From Arenimonas sp. SCN 70-307 (GTDB lineage Bacteria > Pseudomonadota > Gammaproteobacteria > Xanthomonadales > Xanthomonadaceae), in contig NZ_MEDO01000008.1 in the NCBI RefSeq assembly GCF_001724815.1, positions 1-64,000 on the forward strand: a DNA stretch of 64,000 nt. The letters are read 5' to 3'. Shown here one piece after another: positions 34,977-45,639 of this stretch. The notes under the pieces were generated by a model. It searched no databases. It was not told the origin of the DNA and worked only from the letters and a program-made list of their open reading frames with translations. Every line of letters begins with the position of its first letter. Position 1 is the first letter of the stretch. A program made the position numbers and the translations under genes.

Positions 34977-36358
34977 CACTTGTAGAGCAGGTCGGGCAGC
35001 GCCGTGGCCAGCGCCGGGAAGGCCGCCACCAGCGCCAGCATCAGCAGCTGCAGCGCCACGAAGGGCAGCGCGCCGCGGTAGATCTCGCTGGTGGGCAGGG
35101 ACGGTGGCGCCACCCCGCGCAGGTAGAACAGCGCGAAGCCGAAGGGCGGCGTGAGGAAACTGGTCTGCAGGTTGATGGCCATCATCACGCCCAGCCACAC
35201 CGGGTCCACCCCCAGCGCCAGCAGCACCGGGCCGACGATGGGCACCACCACGAACACGATCTCGATGAAGTCGAGCACGAAGCCGAGCACGAACATCAGC
35301 AGCATCACCGCGACGATCGCGCCCCACTTGCCGCCCGGCAGCGCGGTGAGCGCGCGGTGCACCCAGTCGTCGCCGCCCAGGCCGCGGAACACCAGGGCGA
35401 ACAGCGCGGCGCCGATGAGGATGGCGAACACCATCGAGGTCACCTTCACCGTCTGCGTGGCGACCTCGCCCAGGCGCTTGCGGTCGAGCTGGCCGTGCAG
35501 GGCCGCGAACACGGTGGCGCCGACCGCGCCGACCGCCGCGGCTTCGGTCGGCGTGGCGAAGCCGCCTAGGATCGAACCCAGCACCAGGCCGATCAGCACC
35601 AGCGCCGGCACGATGGCGCGCGCGAGCTGCGCCAGCGAGCGCGGCGCCGACTCGCGCATCGCCGGCGCGCGCTCCGGCTGGCGCCAGGCCACCCACAGCA
35701 CGTAGAGCAGGTAGAGCAGCACCAGGCCCAGGCCCGGGATGAGCGCGCCGGCGAACAGGTCGCCCACCGACACCGTCTCGGGCGCGAACACGCCCTGCTT
35801 GAGCTGGGCCTGCTGGTAGGCGTTGCCCAGCTGGTCGCCCAGCAGCACCAGCACGATCGAGGGCGGGATGATCTGCCCGAGCGTGCCCGAGGCGCAGATC
35901 GCGCCGCTGGCCAGGCGCGGGCAGTAGCCGTTGCGCAGCATGGTCGGCAGCGAGATCAGGCCCATCGCCACCACGGTCGCGCCAACGATGCCGGTGGACG
36001 CGGCGAGCACCGCGCCCACCAGCAGCACCGCCACCACCAGGCCGCCGCGCTTGCGCCCGAACAGGCCGGCCACGGCCTCGAGCAGCGATTCGGCGATGCG
36101 CGAACGTTCGAGCATCACGCCCATGAAGACGAACAGCGGCACCGCCACCAGCGTCTCGTTGGTCATCACGCCGAACAGGCGGTTGGGGAAGGCCTGCAGG
36201 AAGCTGGGATCGAACACGCCCAGCAGCAGGCCCAGGCCGGCGGTGAGCAGGGCCACGCCACCGAGCACGAACGCCACCGGGAAGCCGGTGACGAGGCCGG
36301 CGAAGAGGCCCGCCAGCAGCACCGCGAGCATCAGCACCTGCAGGGTGTCGTGGTTCAT
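34976..36358 (-). CDS. TRAP transporter large permease (DctM)
   Basis: 460 aa, multi-TM; VPLFVFMGVMLERSRIAESLLEAVAGLFGRKRGGLVVAVLLVGAVLAASTGIVGATVV, DctM signature. Confidence 0.92.
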   Translation of the reverse strand: MNHDTLQVLMLAVLLAGLFAGLVTGFPVAFVLGGVALLTAGLGLLLGVFDPSFLQAFPNRLFGVMTNETLVAVPLFVFMGVMLERSRIAESLLEAVAGLFGRKRGGLVVAVLLVGAVLAASTGIVGATVVAMGLISLPTMLRNGYCPRLASGAICASGTLGQIIPPSIVLVLLGDQLGNAYQQAQLKQGVFAPETVSVGDLFAGALIPGLGLVLLYLLYVLWVAWRQPERAPAMRESAPRSLAQLARAIVPALVLIGLVLGSILGGFATPTEAAAVGAVGATVFAALHGQLDRKRLGEVATQTVKVTSMVFAILIGAALFALVFRGLGGDDWVHRALTALPGGKWGAIVAVMLLMFVLGFVLDFIEIVFVVVPIVGPVLLALGVDPVWLGVMMAINLQTSFLTPPFGFALFYLRGVAPPSLPTSEIYRGALPFVALQLLMLALVAAFPALATALPDLLYK

Positions 36359-36873
36359 GCGCTGGCCGAAGGGGTGGCGGCGCGGCCGAAGGCGCGCACG
36401 GTCAGGGCCAGGCCCTGCAGGAACAGCAGCGCCGCCGACAGCGGGATCAGCGACTTGAGCAGGTACCAGCCGGGCAGGCCGCCCGGGTCACGCGAGCCTT
36501 CGCGCAGCGCCCAGCTGGTGGCCACGTAGTCCCAGCTCATGGCGACGATGAACACGCAGAACGGCAGCAGCAGGCAGAGCGCGCAGGCGAACTCGACCCG
36601 CGCGCGCGTGCGCGGCGACCAGCGCTGCGCGAACACGTCCACGCTGACGTGCGCGTCGTGCCGCAGCGCGTAACAAAGGCCCAGCAGGAACAGCGACGAG
36701 TGCAGCCACAGCACGGCTTCCTGCGCCGCCACCGAGCCGGCGCCGGCGCCGTAGCGCGCCACCACCAGCCCGAACACCACCGCCACCAGCGCGACCGCGA
36801 GCACCGCGGCCACGCGGCCGGCGGTGTCGCTGATCGCGTCGGCCCAGGCCAGGGCCCGGGGGGTCAATCCCAC
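36355..36873 (-). CDS. TRAP transporter small permease (DctQ)
   Basis: ARYGAGAGSVAAQEAVLWLHSSLFLLGLCYALRHDAHVSVDVFAQRWSPRTRA; probable GTG start at 36873. Confidence 0.85.
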   Translation of the reverse strand: MGLTPRALAWADAISDTAGRVAAVLAVALVAVVFGLVVARYGAGAGSVAAQEAVLWLHSSLFLLGLCYALRHDAHVSVDVFAQRWSPRTRARVEFACALCLLLPFCVFIVAMSWDYVATSWALREGSRDPGGLPGWYLLKSLIPLSAALLFLQGLALTVRAFGRAATPSASA

Positions 36874-37205
36874 TCGTAGAGCGTCCAGTACACCGGCGAC
36901 ACCGTGTCGGCCACGCCCTTGGCGACGCTCTCGCGGTTGAGGCGGCCGTTGCCGTCGGTGTCCATCAGGTAATAGGCCGGACCGCGCACGGGCGTGACCT
37001 TGACCATGTAGAGCACGCCGTTCTGGCGGTACTCCTCCACGCGGTCGCCGTTGCGCTCGGTGCGGATGCTGACGGCCGGCGGTTCCTGGTCGGCCGCGGG
37101 GGCCTGCACCTTCTCGGGGATGGGTACGTCGGCGCGCGCGGGTTCCGTGGCCTGCCCGCCGTCCTGGGCGGCGAGGGCGAGGATCAGGGGGATCAGAATG
37201 TTCAT
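36864..37205 (-). CDS. DUF2782-like periplasmic protein
   Basis: MNILIPLILALAAQDGG...VSIRTERNGDRVEEYRQNGVLYMVKVTPVRGPAYYLMDTDGNGRL; adjacent and divergent to polA. Confidence 0.75.
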   Translation of the reverse strand: MNILIPLILALAAQDGGQATEPARADVPIPEKVQAPAADQEPPAVSIRTERNGDRVEEYRQNGVLYMVKVTPVRGPAYYLMDTDGNGRLNRESVAKGVADTVSPVYWTLYEWD

Positions 37206-37316
37206 GGCAGGCTCCTGCGCACGGGAGCCAAAGCATGGCAAATGCCCGCGGGGCGCTCAAGCCGGGCGGGCGGGGCGCGTAGAATCGTGGTTTGTGCCGA
37301 AACGGAAAGCGCCGCC

Positions 37317-40058
37317 ATGTCCCGCCTCGTCCTGATCGACGGCTCGTCCTACCTCTACCGCGCCTTCCACGCGCTCCCGCCGCTGACCGGCCCGGACGGT
37401 TCGCCCACGGGCGCGCTGTTCGGCATCGTCAACATGCTGCGCGCCACGCTCAAGGAAAACCCCGACTACGTGGCCTTCGTGGTCGATGCCCCGGGCCCGA
37501 CCTTCCGCGACGAGCTCTACCCGGACTACAAGGCCAACCGGCCGCCCATGCCCGACGAGCTGCGCGCCCAGGTCGAGCCGATGATGCGCATCGTAGAGGC
37601 CCTGGGCTTTCCGATCCTGCGCGTGCCGGGCGTCGAGGCCGACGACGTGATCGGCACGCTGGCGCTGCAGGCGCACGCCGCCGGCATCCCGGTCACCATC
37701 TCCACCGGCGACAAGGACTTCGCCCAGCTGGTGCGCCCCGGCATCACGCTCACCAACACCATGACCGGCAGCGTCACCGACGACGCCGGCGTGTTCGAGA
37801 AGTTCGGCGTGCGCCCCGACCAGGTGGTGGACCTGCTGGCGCTGATGGGCGACTCGGTGGACAACGTGCCGGGCGTGGACAAGTGCGGCCCCAAGACCGC
37901 CGCCAAGTGGCTGGCCCAGTACGACTCGCTCGACGGCGTGATGGCCGCGGCCGCGGACATCGGCGGCAAGATCGGCGAGAACCTGCGCGCGGCGCTGGAT
38001 CGCCTGCCGCTCAACCGCGAGCTGGTGACCATCAGGACCGACGTGCCGCTCGAACAGCCGCCTCAGGCCCTGAAGCTGCGCGCGCGCGACGTGGACGCGC
38101 TGCGCGAGCTGTTCGCGCGTTATGGCTTCAACGCCGCGCTGCGCGAGCTCGAGGGCGGCAAGCCCGACCCGGCCACGCGCCCGGCCCAGGCCACCCTCGC
38201 CGCGGCCGTGCACGCCGCCGAGGAAGCCTTGGACCCGGCCCTGGCCGCGGCCGGCGAATACGAATGCATCACCGATGCCGACGCGCTGGCCGCCTGGGTC
38301 GCGCGCCTGCAGGCCGCGGATCTGGTGGCCTTCGACACCGAGACCGATTCGCTCGACCCGCTGCGCGCCAACCTGGTCGGCCTGAGTTTCTGCGTCGAGC
38401 CGGGCAAGGCCTGTTACCTCCCGGTCGGCCACGACTACCCGGGCGCGCCCGCCCAGCTGCCGCGCGAGGCCGTGCTCGATGCGCTGCGGCCGGTGCTCGA
38501 GGACGCCGGCAAGCCCAAGCTCGGCCAGCACGGCAAGTACGACCTGCACGTGCTGCGCCGCCACGGCGTGCAGGTGCAGGGTTACGCCGAGGACACGATG
38601 CTCGAGAGCTTCGTGTTCAACGCCGGCGGCCTGCGCCACGACATGGACACGCTGGCGCGCCGCTACCTGGGCTACGAGACCATCAAGTACGAGGACGTGG
38701 CGGGCAAGGGCGCCAAGCAGATCCCGTTCTCCTCGGTGGGCCTGGAGGAAGCGACCAAGTACGCCGCCGAGGATGCCGACGTCACCCTGCGCCTGCACCG
38801 CGTGCTGTCGGCGAAGCTGGCTGGCGAGCCATCGCTGGAGAAGGTCTACCGCGACATCGAGATGCCGCTGGTGCCGGTGCTGGCGCGCATGGAGGCCAGC
38901 GGCGTGCTGGTGGACGCCGACGAGCTGCGCCGGCAGAGCGCCGACCTCTCGCAGCGCATGCTGGCCGCCCAGCAGCGCGCGCACGAGATCGCCGGCCGCG
39001 CCTTCAACCTCGATTCGCCCAAGCAGCTCGGCGCCCTGCTGTTCGACGAACTCAAGCTGCCGGCGCTGGTGAAGACGCCGACCGGTGCGCCGTCCACCAA
39101 CGAGGAGGCGCTGGAGGCCATCGCCGACCAGCACGAGCTGCCGGCGCTGGTGCTCGAGTACCGCGGCCTCGCAAAGCTTCGCAACACCTACACCGACAAG
39201 CTGCCGGAAATGGTGAACCCGGAAACCGGCCGCCTGCACACCAGCTACCACCAGGCCGGCGCGGCCACCGGGCGCCTGAGCTCCAATGATCCGAACCTGC
39301 AGAACATCCCGATCCGCACCGCCGACGGCCGGCGCATCCGCACCGCCTTCATCGCGCCGGAAGGGCGCCGCATCGTCGCCTGCGACTACTCGCAGATCGA
39401 GCTGCGCATCATGGCCCACCTCTCGCAGGACGCCGGCCTGCTGCGCGCCTTCGAATCGGGCCAGGACGTGCACAAGGCCACGGCCTCGGAGGTCTTCGAC
39501 GTGCCGCTGGCGGACGTCAGCGGCGACCAGCGCCGCGCCGCCAAGGCCATCAACTTCGGCCTGATGTACGGCATGAGCGCCTGGGGCCTGGCGCGCCAGC
39601 TGGGCATCGGCCGCGGCGAGGCCCAGGACTACATCGCGCTCTACTTCGGCAAGTACCCGGGCGTGCGCGACTACATGGAGCGCGTGCGCCAGCAGGCGCG
39701 CGACCAGGGCTACGTCGAGACCGTGTTCGGGCGCCGGCTGCAGCTGGCCGAGATCCGCTCGCGCAACCAGGCCCAGCGCGCCGGTGCCGAGCGCGCGGCC
39801 ATCAATGCCCCGATGCAGGGCACCGCGGCCGACATCATCAAGCGGGCCATGGTGGCCGTGGACGCCTGGCTGGCCGGCCACCGCGACCGTGCCGCCATGC
39901 TGCTGCAGGTGCACGACGAACTGGTGTTCGAGGCCGACGAAGGTTTCGTGGATACCCTGGTGGCCCAGGTACGCCAGCGCATGGAGGCGGCGGCCAGCCT
40001 GCGCGTGGCCCTGGTGGTGGACGTGGGCGTGGGCCGGAACTGGGACGAAGCGCACTAA
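37317..40058 (+). CDS. polA: DNA polymerase I
   Basis: MSRLVLIDGSSYLYRAFHALPP (5' nuclease), 3'-5' exonuclease domain, RRAAKAINFGLMYGMSAWGLA and LLQVHDELVFE polymerase motifs. Confidence 0.98.
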   Translation: MSRLVLIDGSSYLYRAFHALPPLTGPDGSPTGALFGIVNMLRATLKENPDYVAFVVDAPGPTFRDELYPDYKANRPPMPDELRAQVEPMMRIVEALGFPILRVPGVEADDVIGTLALQAHAAGIPVTISTGDKDFAQLVRPGITLTNTMTGSVTDDAGVFEKFGVRPDQVVDLLALMGDSVDNVPGVDKCGPKTAAKWLAQYDSLDGVMAAAADIGGKIGENLRAALDRLPLNRELVTIRTDVPLEQPPQALKLRARDVDALRELFARYGFNAALRELEGGKPDPATRPAQATLAAAVHAAEEALDPALAAAGEYECITDADALAAWVARLQAADLVAFDTETDSLDPLRANLVGLSFCVEPGKACYLPVGHDYPGAPAQLPREAVLDALRPVLEDAGKPKLGQHGKYDLHVLRRHGVQVQGYAEDTMLESFVFNAGGLRHDMDTLARRYLGYETIKYEDVAGKGAKQIPFSSVGLEEATKYAAEDADVTLRLHRVLSAKLAGEPSLEKVYRDIEMPLVPVLARMEASGVLVDADELRRQSADLSQRMLAAQQRAHEIAGRAFNLDSPKQLGALLFDELKLPALVKTPTGAPSTNEEALEAIADQHELPALVLEYRGLAKLRNTYTDKLPEMVNPETGRLHTSYHQAGAATGRLSSNDPNLQNIPIRTADGRRIRTAFIAPEGRRIVACDYSQIELRIMAHLSQDAGLLRAFESGQDVHKATASEVFDVPLADVSGDQRRAAKAINFGLMYGMSAWGLARQLGIGRGEAQDYIALYFGKYPGVRDYMERVRQQARDQGYVETVFGRRLQLAEIRSRNQAQRAGAERAAINAPMQGTAADIIKRAMVAVDAWLAGHRDRAAMLLQVHDELVFEADEGFVDTLVAQVRQRMEAAASLRVALVVDVGVGRNWDEAH

Positions 40059-40182
40059 AAAACGTGCCCTAAATCCCATATCTATCAGCTGGTTGCAGGC
40101 GGGTGAACGCGTCCTGAATCGAACTTATTTTTAACGGTCCTGTTCACGAACTTCTCATGCACAGGGGGGTCTACTAGGCGCG

Positions 40183-40302
40183 TCGGATGCAAGGTCCGGC
40201 GCAGGATCACTCCCTCCCCTGAGTGGATCCAACCGGAGCAGGGTTCTCCCCAACCCGAACTCCAACCCCTACCCCGCGGGCTTCCCCTGGCCCGCGGGGT
40301 TT

Positions 40303-40305
<3 letters not shown>
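40183..40305 (+). ncRNA. sX13-like small RNA (three stem-loops with C-rich loops)
   Basis: Downstream of polA. SL1 ggatcactc-CCTCCCCT-gagtggatcc (40204-40230); SL2 ggag..gggtt-CTCCCC-aaccc..ctcc (40235-40263); SL3/terminator accccgcgggc-TTCCCCTG-gcccgcggggt plus T-run (40271-40305). 5' end is an estimate. Confidence 0.78.
40271..40305 (+). terminator. Rho-independent terminator (SL3 of the sX13-like RNA)
   Basis: 11-bp GC stem followed by TTTTTATTT. Confidence 0.9.
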
Positions 40306-42737
<2,432 letters not shown>

Positions 42738-42743
<6 letters not shown>

Positions 42744-42797
42744 CTGATCATTCAAGCCGACGTGCCTTCGGCACGCGGCTGAACTCAGGTCATAGAC
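42738..42797 (+). other. attC-like integron recombination site
   Basis: GCCTAAC (R'')-6 nt-TTCAAGCCG (L'')-A-CGTGCC-TTC-GGCACG-CGGCTGAA (L')-...-GTCATAG (degenerate R'); extrahelical A in L''. Confidence 0.7.
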
Positions 42798-42815
42798 ACG
42801 GAAAGAGCGAAAAAT

Positions 42816-42857
42816 AAAATGGGCCCGCGATCCTTGGAGGGAGCGCGGGCCCATTTT
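42816..42857. terminator. Bidirectional intrinsic terminator
   Basis: aaaatgggcccgcg(42816-42829)/cgcgggcccatttt(42844-42857), then T-run; A-rich flank on the other side. Confidence 0.88.
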
Positions 42858-42921
42858 TTTGTTCCTTGTTCGGCTCTTATCCGCGTTTCATCCGCTCTTA
42901 TCCGCGTTCAAAACCGAACCC

Positions 42922-45264
42922 TCATTTCAAATTGTCCTCGAACAGCTCGAGGATGCGGCGGTACTGGTCGTACCACGACTCCGGATGCTGGTAGGCGTGG
43001 CGCTCGAGCGGGTAGCTGGCCAGCTCCCAGTTGTGCTTCCTGAGCTCGATCAGCCGCTGCGCCAGGCGCACCGAGTCCTGGTAGAAGACGTTGTCGTCGA
43101 TCATGCCGTGGCTGATCAGCAGGTGGCCGCGGAAGTTCTCCACGTACTCGATCGGCGAACTGCGCTTGAACGCCTCCGGGTCGAGCTCGGGCGTGTTGAG
43201 GATGTTCGAGGTGTACTCGTGGTTGTAGCTCGTCCAGTCGGTGACCGGGCGCAGCGCGGCGCCGGCCTTGAACACCTCGGGCGCGCGGAACAGCGCCATG
43301 AAGCTCATGAAGCCGCCGTAGCTGCCGCCGTAGATGCCCACGTTGGCGGCGTCGCCCTGGTGTTCGGCGACCATGTACTTCACGCCGTCGAGGTAGTCCT
43401 CGAGCTCCGGGTGGCCCATGCGCTGGTAGATCGCCGTGCGCCAGTCGCGGCCGTAGCCCTCGGAGGCGCGGAAGTCCATGTCCAGCACCACGTAGCCGCG
43501 CTCGACCAGCAGCTGGTGGAACATCTGCTCGCGGAAATACACCGGCCAGCGCGCGTGCACGTTCTGCAGGTAGCCGGCGCCGTGCACGAACATCACCACC
43601 GGGTACTTGCGGCCCGGCTCGAGCGTTTCGGGCCGGTAGAGCTTGGCCCAGACGGTGCCCGCGCCGTGCGTGGACGGCACCTGCACGATCTGCGGCGCCA
43701 GCCACTGGCGTGCCTTGTAGTCGTCGCGGCGGGTGTCGGTGAGCTTGACCGCCTCGCCGCCGGCCACCGCCTGCACCGCCAGCTGCGGCGGCGTGTGGTG
43801 CGCCGACCAGCGCAGCAGCAGGCGCGTGCCGTCGGGCGAGAGCGTGAAGTCCTCGACGCCGTCGAGCGCGGTCACTTCCCGCACTTCACCGCCGGTGCTG
43901 GGCACCGCGCACACCTCGTAATCCCCCGGCCAGGCGCGATTGCAGAGGAAATAAGCGGTGGCGCCGTCGGGCGACCACTGCGGCGACGAGGCCTCCCAGC
44001 GGCCGGACGTCAGGCGGTTCGCGCGCTGGCCCGGCACCACGGTGTAGAGGTGCGAATAGCCCGATTCCTCCGACAGGAACCACAGCGTGCGGCCGCCCGG
44101 CAGCCAGCCGAACTCGTTGAAGTTCCAGTTGATCCAGGCCGGGTCGGTGAGGCGGTGCGCCGGCACCAGCTTGCCGCCGGCCAGGTCCACGGTGGCGATC
44201 CAGCGGTCCTTGTTGTCCACGGCGCGCGCCATGACGGCCACGCTGCCGCCGTCGTCGCTCCAGGCGATGTCGCCGATGCGGACCGCGCGCTCGCCCTTGA
44301 ACGGCTCCTGGCCCGCGGCCTTGCGCAGGTCGGCCAGCGGGTCGCTGCTGATGCCCGGCAGCGCGGCCAGCGCCAGCTCGCGCGAGCTGCCCGCGGCCAG
44401 GTCGACCAGCACCAGCTTGTGGCCCTGCGGCGGGTTGCGGCCCACGCGCACGCGCACGTCCTCGGCTTCCTCATAGCCCGATTCGGTGACGTACTTGGGC
44501 ATCTTGCCGCCGCGGCCGCGCGCGGCGTCCTTGGGTTCGGTCACCACCAGCAGCCAGCGGCCGTCGGGCGACATCGCGGTGTCGGCGATCACGATCTTGT
44601 CGCCCAGGTACACGGGCGCCGCGGCGCGGGTCGGGTCGGCCTTGCGCTGCGCTTCGGCGTTTTCGCGCTGCGCGTCGCGGAAGGCTTTCTCGCGCGCCAG
44701 TTGCGCGCTCAGGCGCAGCTGGTGGTCGCGCAGTGCGTCGGCTTCCGGTGCCGCGGCCGGGTCCTTCTCGGCGCGCGGCAGCGCGGCCGGCTGCACCAGG
44801 CGGGTGTCGGGGCTCCATCGGAACCAGTCGTTGCCGGCGCGCCAGACGACGCTGCGGCCGTCGGCGCCGAAGCGCGGCTGCGCCTCGGTCTCGGCGCTGC
44901 GGGTGAGCTGCAGCAGCGGGCCGCCGAGCACGCGCAGGAACACGTCGCCATTGCGCACGAACACCGCCTGCCGGCGCGCCGCGTCGAAACGCGGGTTGGC
45001 GGCGTCGAGTTCGGCCAGTGCCGCGCCTTCCACCTTCGCCGGCTCGCCGCCGGACACCGCCAGCGTCCAGGTGTCGCGCACCGGGCTGCCTTCGCGCTTG
45101 AGCGTGAAGTTCGCGCGCTGGCCGTCGAGCGACCACCAGGCCGATTCCACCGGCGGACCAATCCAGTCCGGGTGCGCCATCGCCTGGTCGAGCGTGAGCG
45201 TGGGCTGGGCCGCGGCCGGCAGGGCGGCGACGCACAGGGCGAGGGCGGCGGAACGAAGGCGCAT
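42922..45264 (-). CDS. S9 family (DPP IV-type) peptidase, secreted
   Basis: Signal MRLRSAALALCVAALPAAAQ; GIYGGSYGGFMSFMALFRAPEVF; SHGMIDDNV; YPLERHAY. Confidence 0.92.
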   Translation of the reverse strand: MRLRSAALALCVAALPAAAQPTLTLDQAMAHPDWIGPPVESAWWSLDGQRANFTLKREGSPVRDTWTLAVSGGEPAKVEGAALAELDAANPRFDAARRQAVFVRNGDVFLRVLGGPLLQLTRSAETEAQPRFGADGRSVVWRAGNDWFRWSPDTRLVQPAALPRAEKDPAAAPEADALRDHQLRLSAQLAREKAFRDAQRENAEAQRKADPTRAAAPVYLGDKIVIADTAMSPDGRWLLVVTEPKDAARGRGGKMPKYVTESGYEEAEDVRVRVGRNPPQGHKLVLVDLAAGSSRELALAALPGISSDPLADLRKAAGQEPFKGERAVRIGDIAWSDDGGSVAVMARAVDNKDRWIATVDLAGGKLVPAHRLTDPAWINWNFNEFGWLPGGRTLWFLSEESGYSHLYTVVPGQRANRLTSGRWEASSPQWSPDGATAYFLCNRAWPGDYEVCAVPSTGGEVREVTALDGVEDFTLSPDGTRLLLRWSAHHTPPQLAVQAVAGGEAVKLTDTRRDDYKARQWLAPQIVQVPSTHGAGTVWAKLYRPETLEPGRKYPVVMFVHGAGYLQNVHARWPVYFREQMFHQLLVERGYVVLDMDFRASEGYGRDWRTAIYQRMGHPELEDYLDGVKYMVAEHQGDAANVGIYGGSYGGFMSFMALFRAPEVFKAGAALRPVTDWTSYNHEYTSNILNTPELDPEAFKRSSPIEYVENFRGHLLISHGMIDDNVFYQDSVRLAQRLIELRKHNWELASYPLERHAYQHPESWYDQYRRILELFEDNLK

Positions 45265-45384
45265 GCAGGGCTCCGGGAGTCGAACTGGCCGGCAAGCCTA
45301 GCAAAGCCGGCGCGTCCGCCACGCCTGCGCTTCCACCGCCCGGCGTTTTGCGGCGACAATCGGCCAATTGAGCGCGGCGCCCCC

Positions 45385-45639
45385 ATGCAAGCCTACGTCT
45401 ACAAGTCCCTGCGCAAGTCCGACACTTACCTCTACCTGCGCAAGCGGGACGACTTCGCGGCCCTGCCCGAGGCGGTGCGCGCGCCGCTGGGCCAGCTCGC
45501 CTTCGTTCTGGAATTCACCCTCACGCCCGCCCGCAAGCTGGCCCGGGCCGATGCCGTCGTGGTGATGGCCAACCTGCAGGCCCAGGGTTTCCACCTGCAG
45601 TTCCCGCCCACCCAGCCCGATCCGATGGTCGATGGCTGA
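45385..45639 (+). CDS. YcgL domain-containing protein
   Basis: 84 aa: MQAYVYKSLRKSDTYLYLRKRDDFAALPEAVRAPLGQLAFVLEFTLTPARKLARADAVVVMANLQAQGFHLQFPP. Confidence 0.9.
   Translation: MQAYVYKSLRKSDTYLYLRKRDDFAALPEAVRAPLGQLAFVLEFTLTPARKLARADAVVVMANLQAQGFHLQFPPTQPDPMVDG

Noticed and set aside
37257-40079. 940-aa antisense ORF opposite polA
   Set aside because: Sense strand is unambiguous DNA polymerase I; the antisense product is low-complexity HVG-rich, typical of high-GC shadow ORFs.
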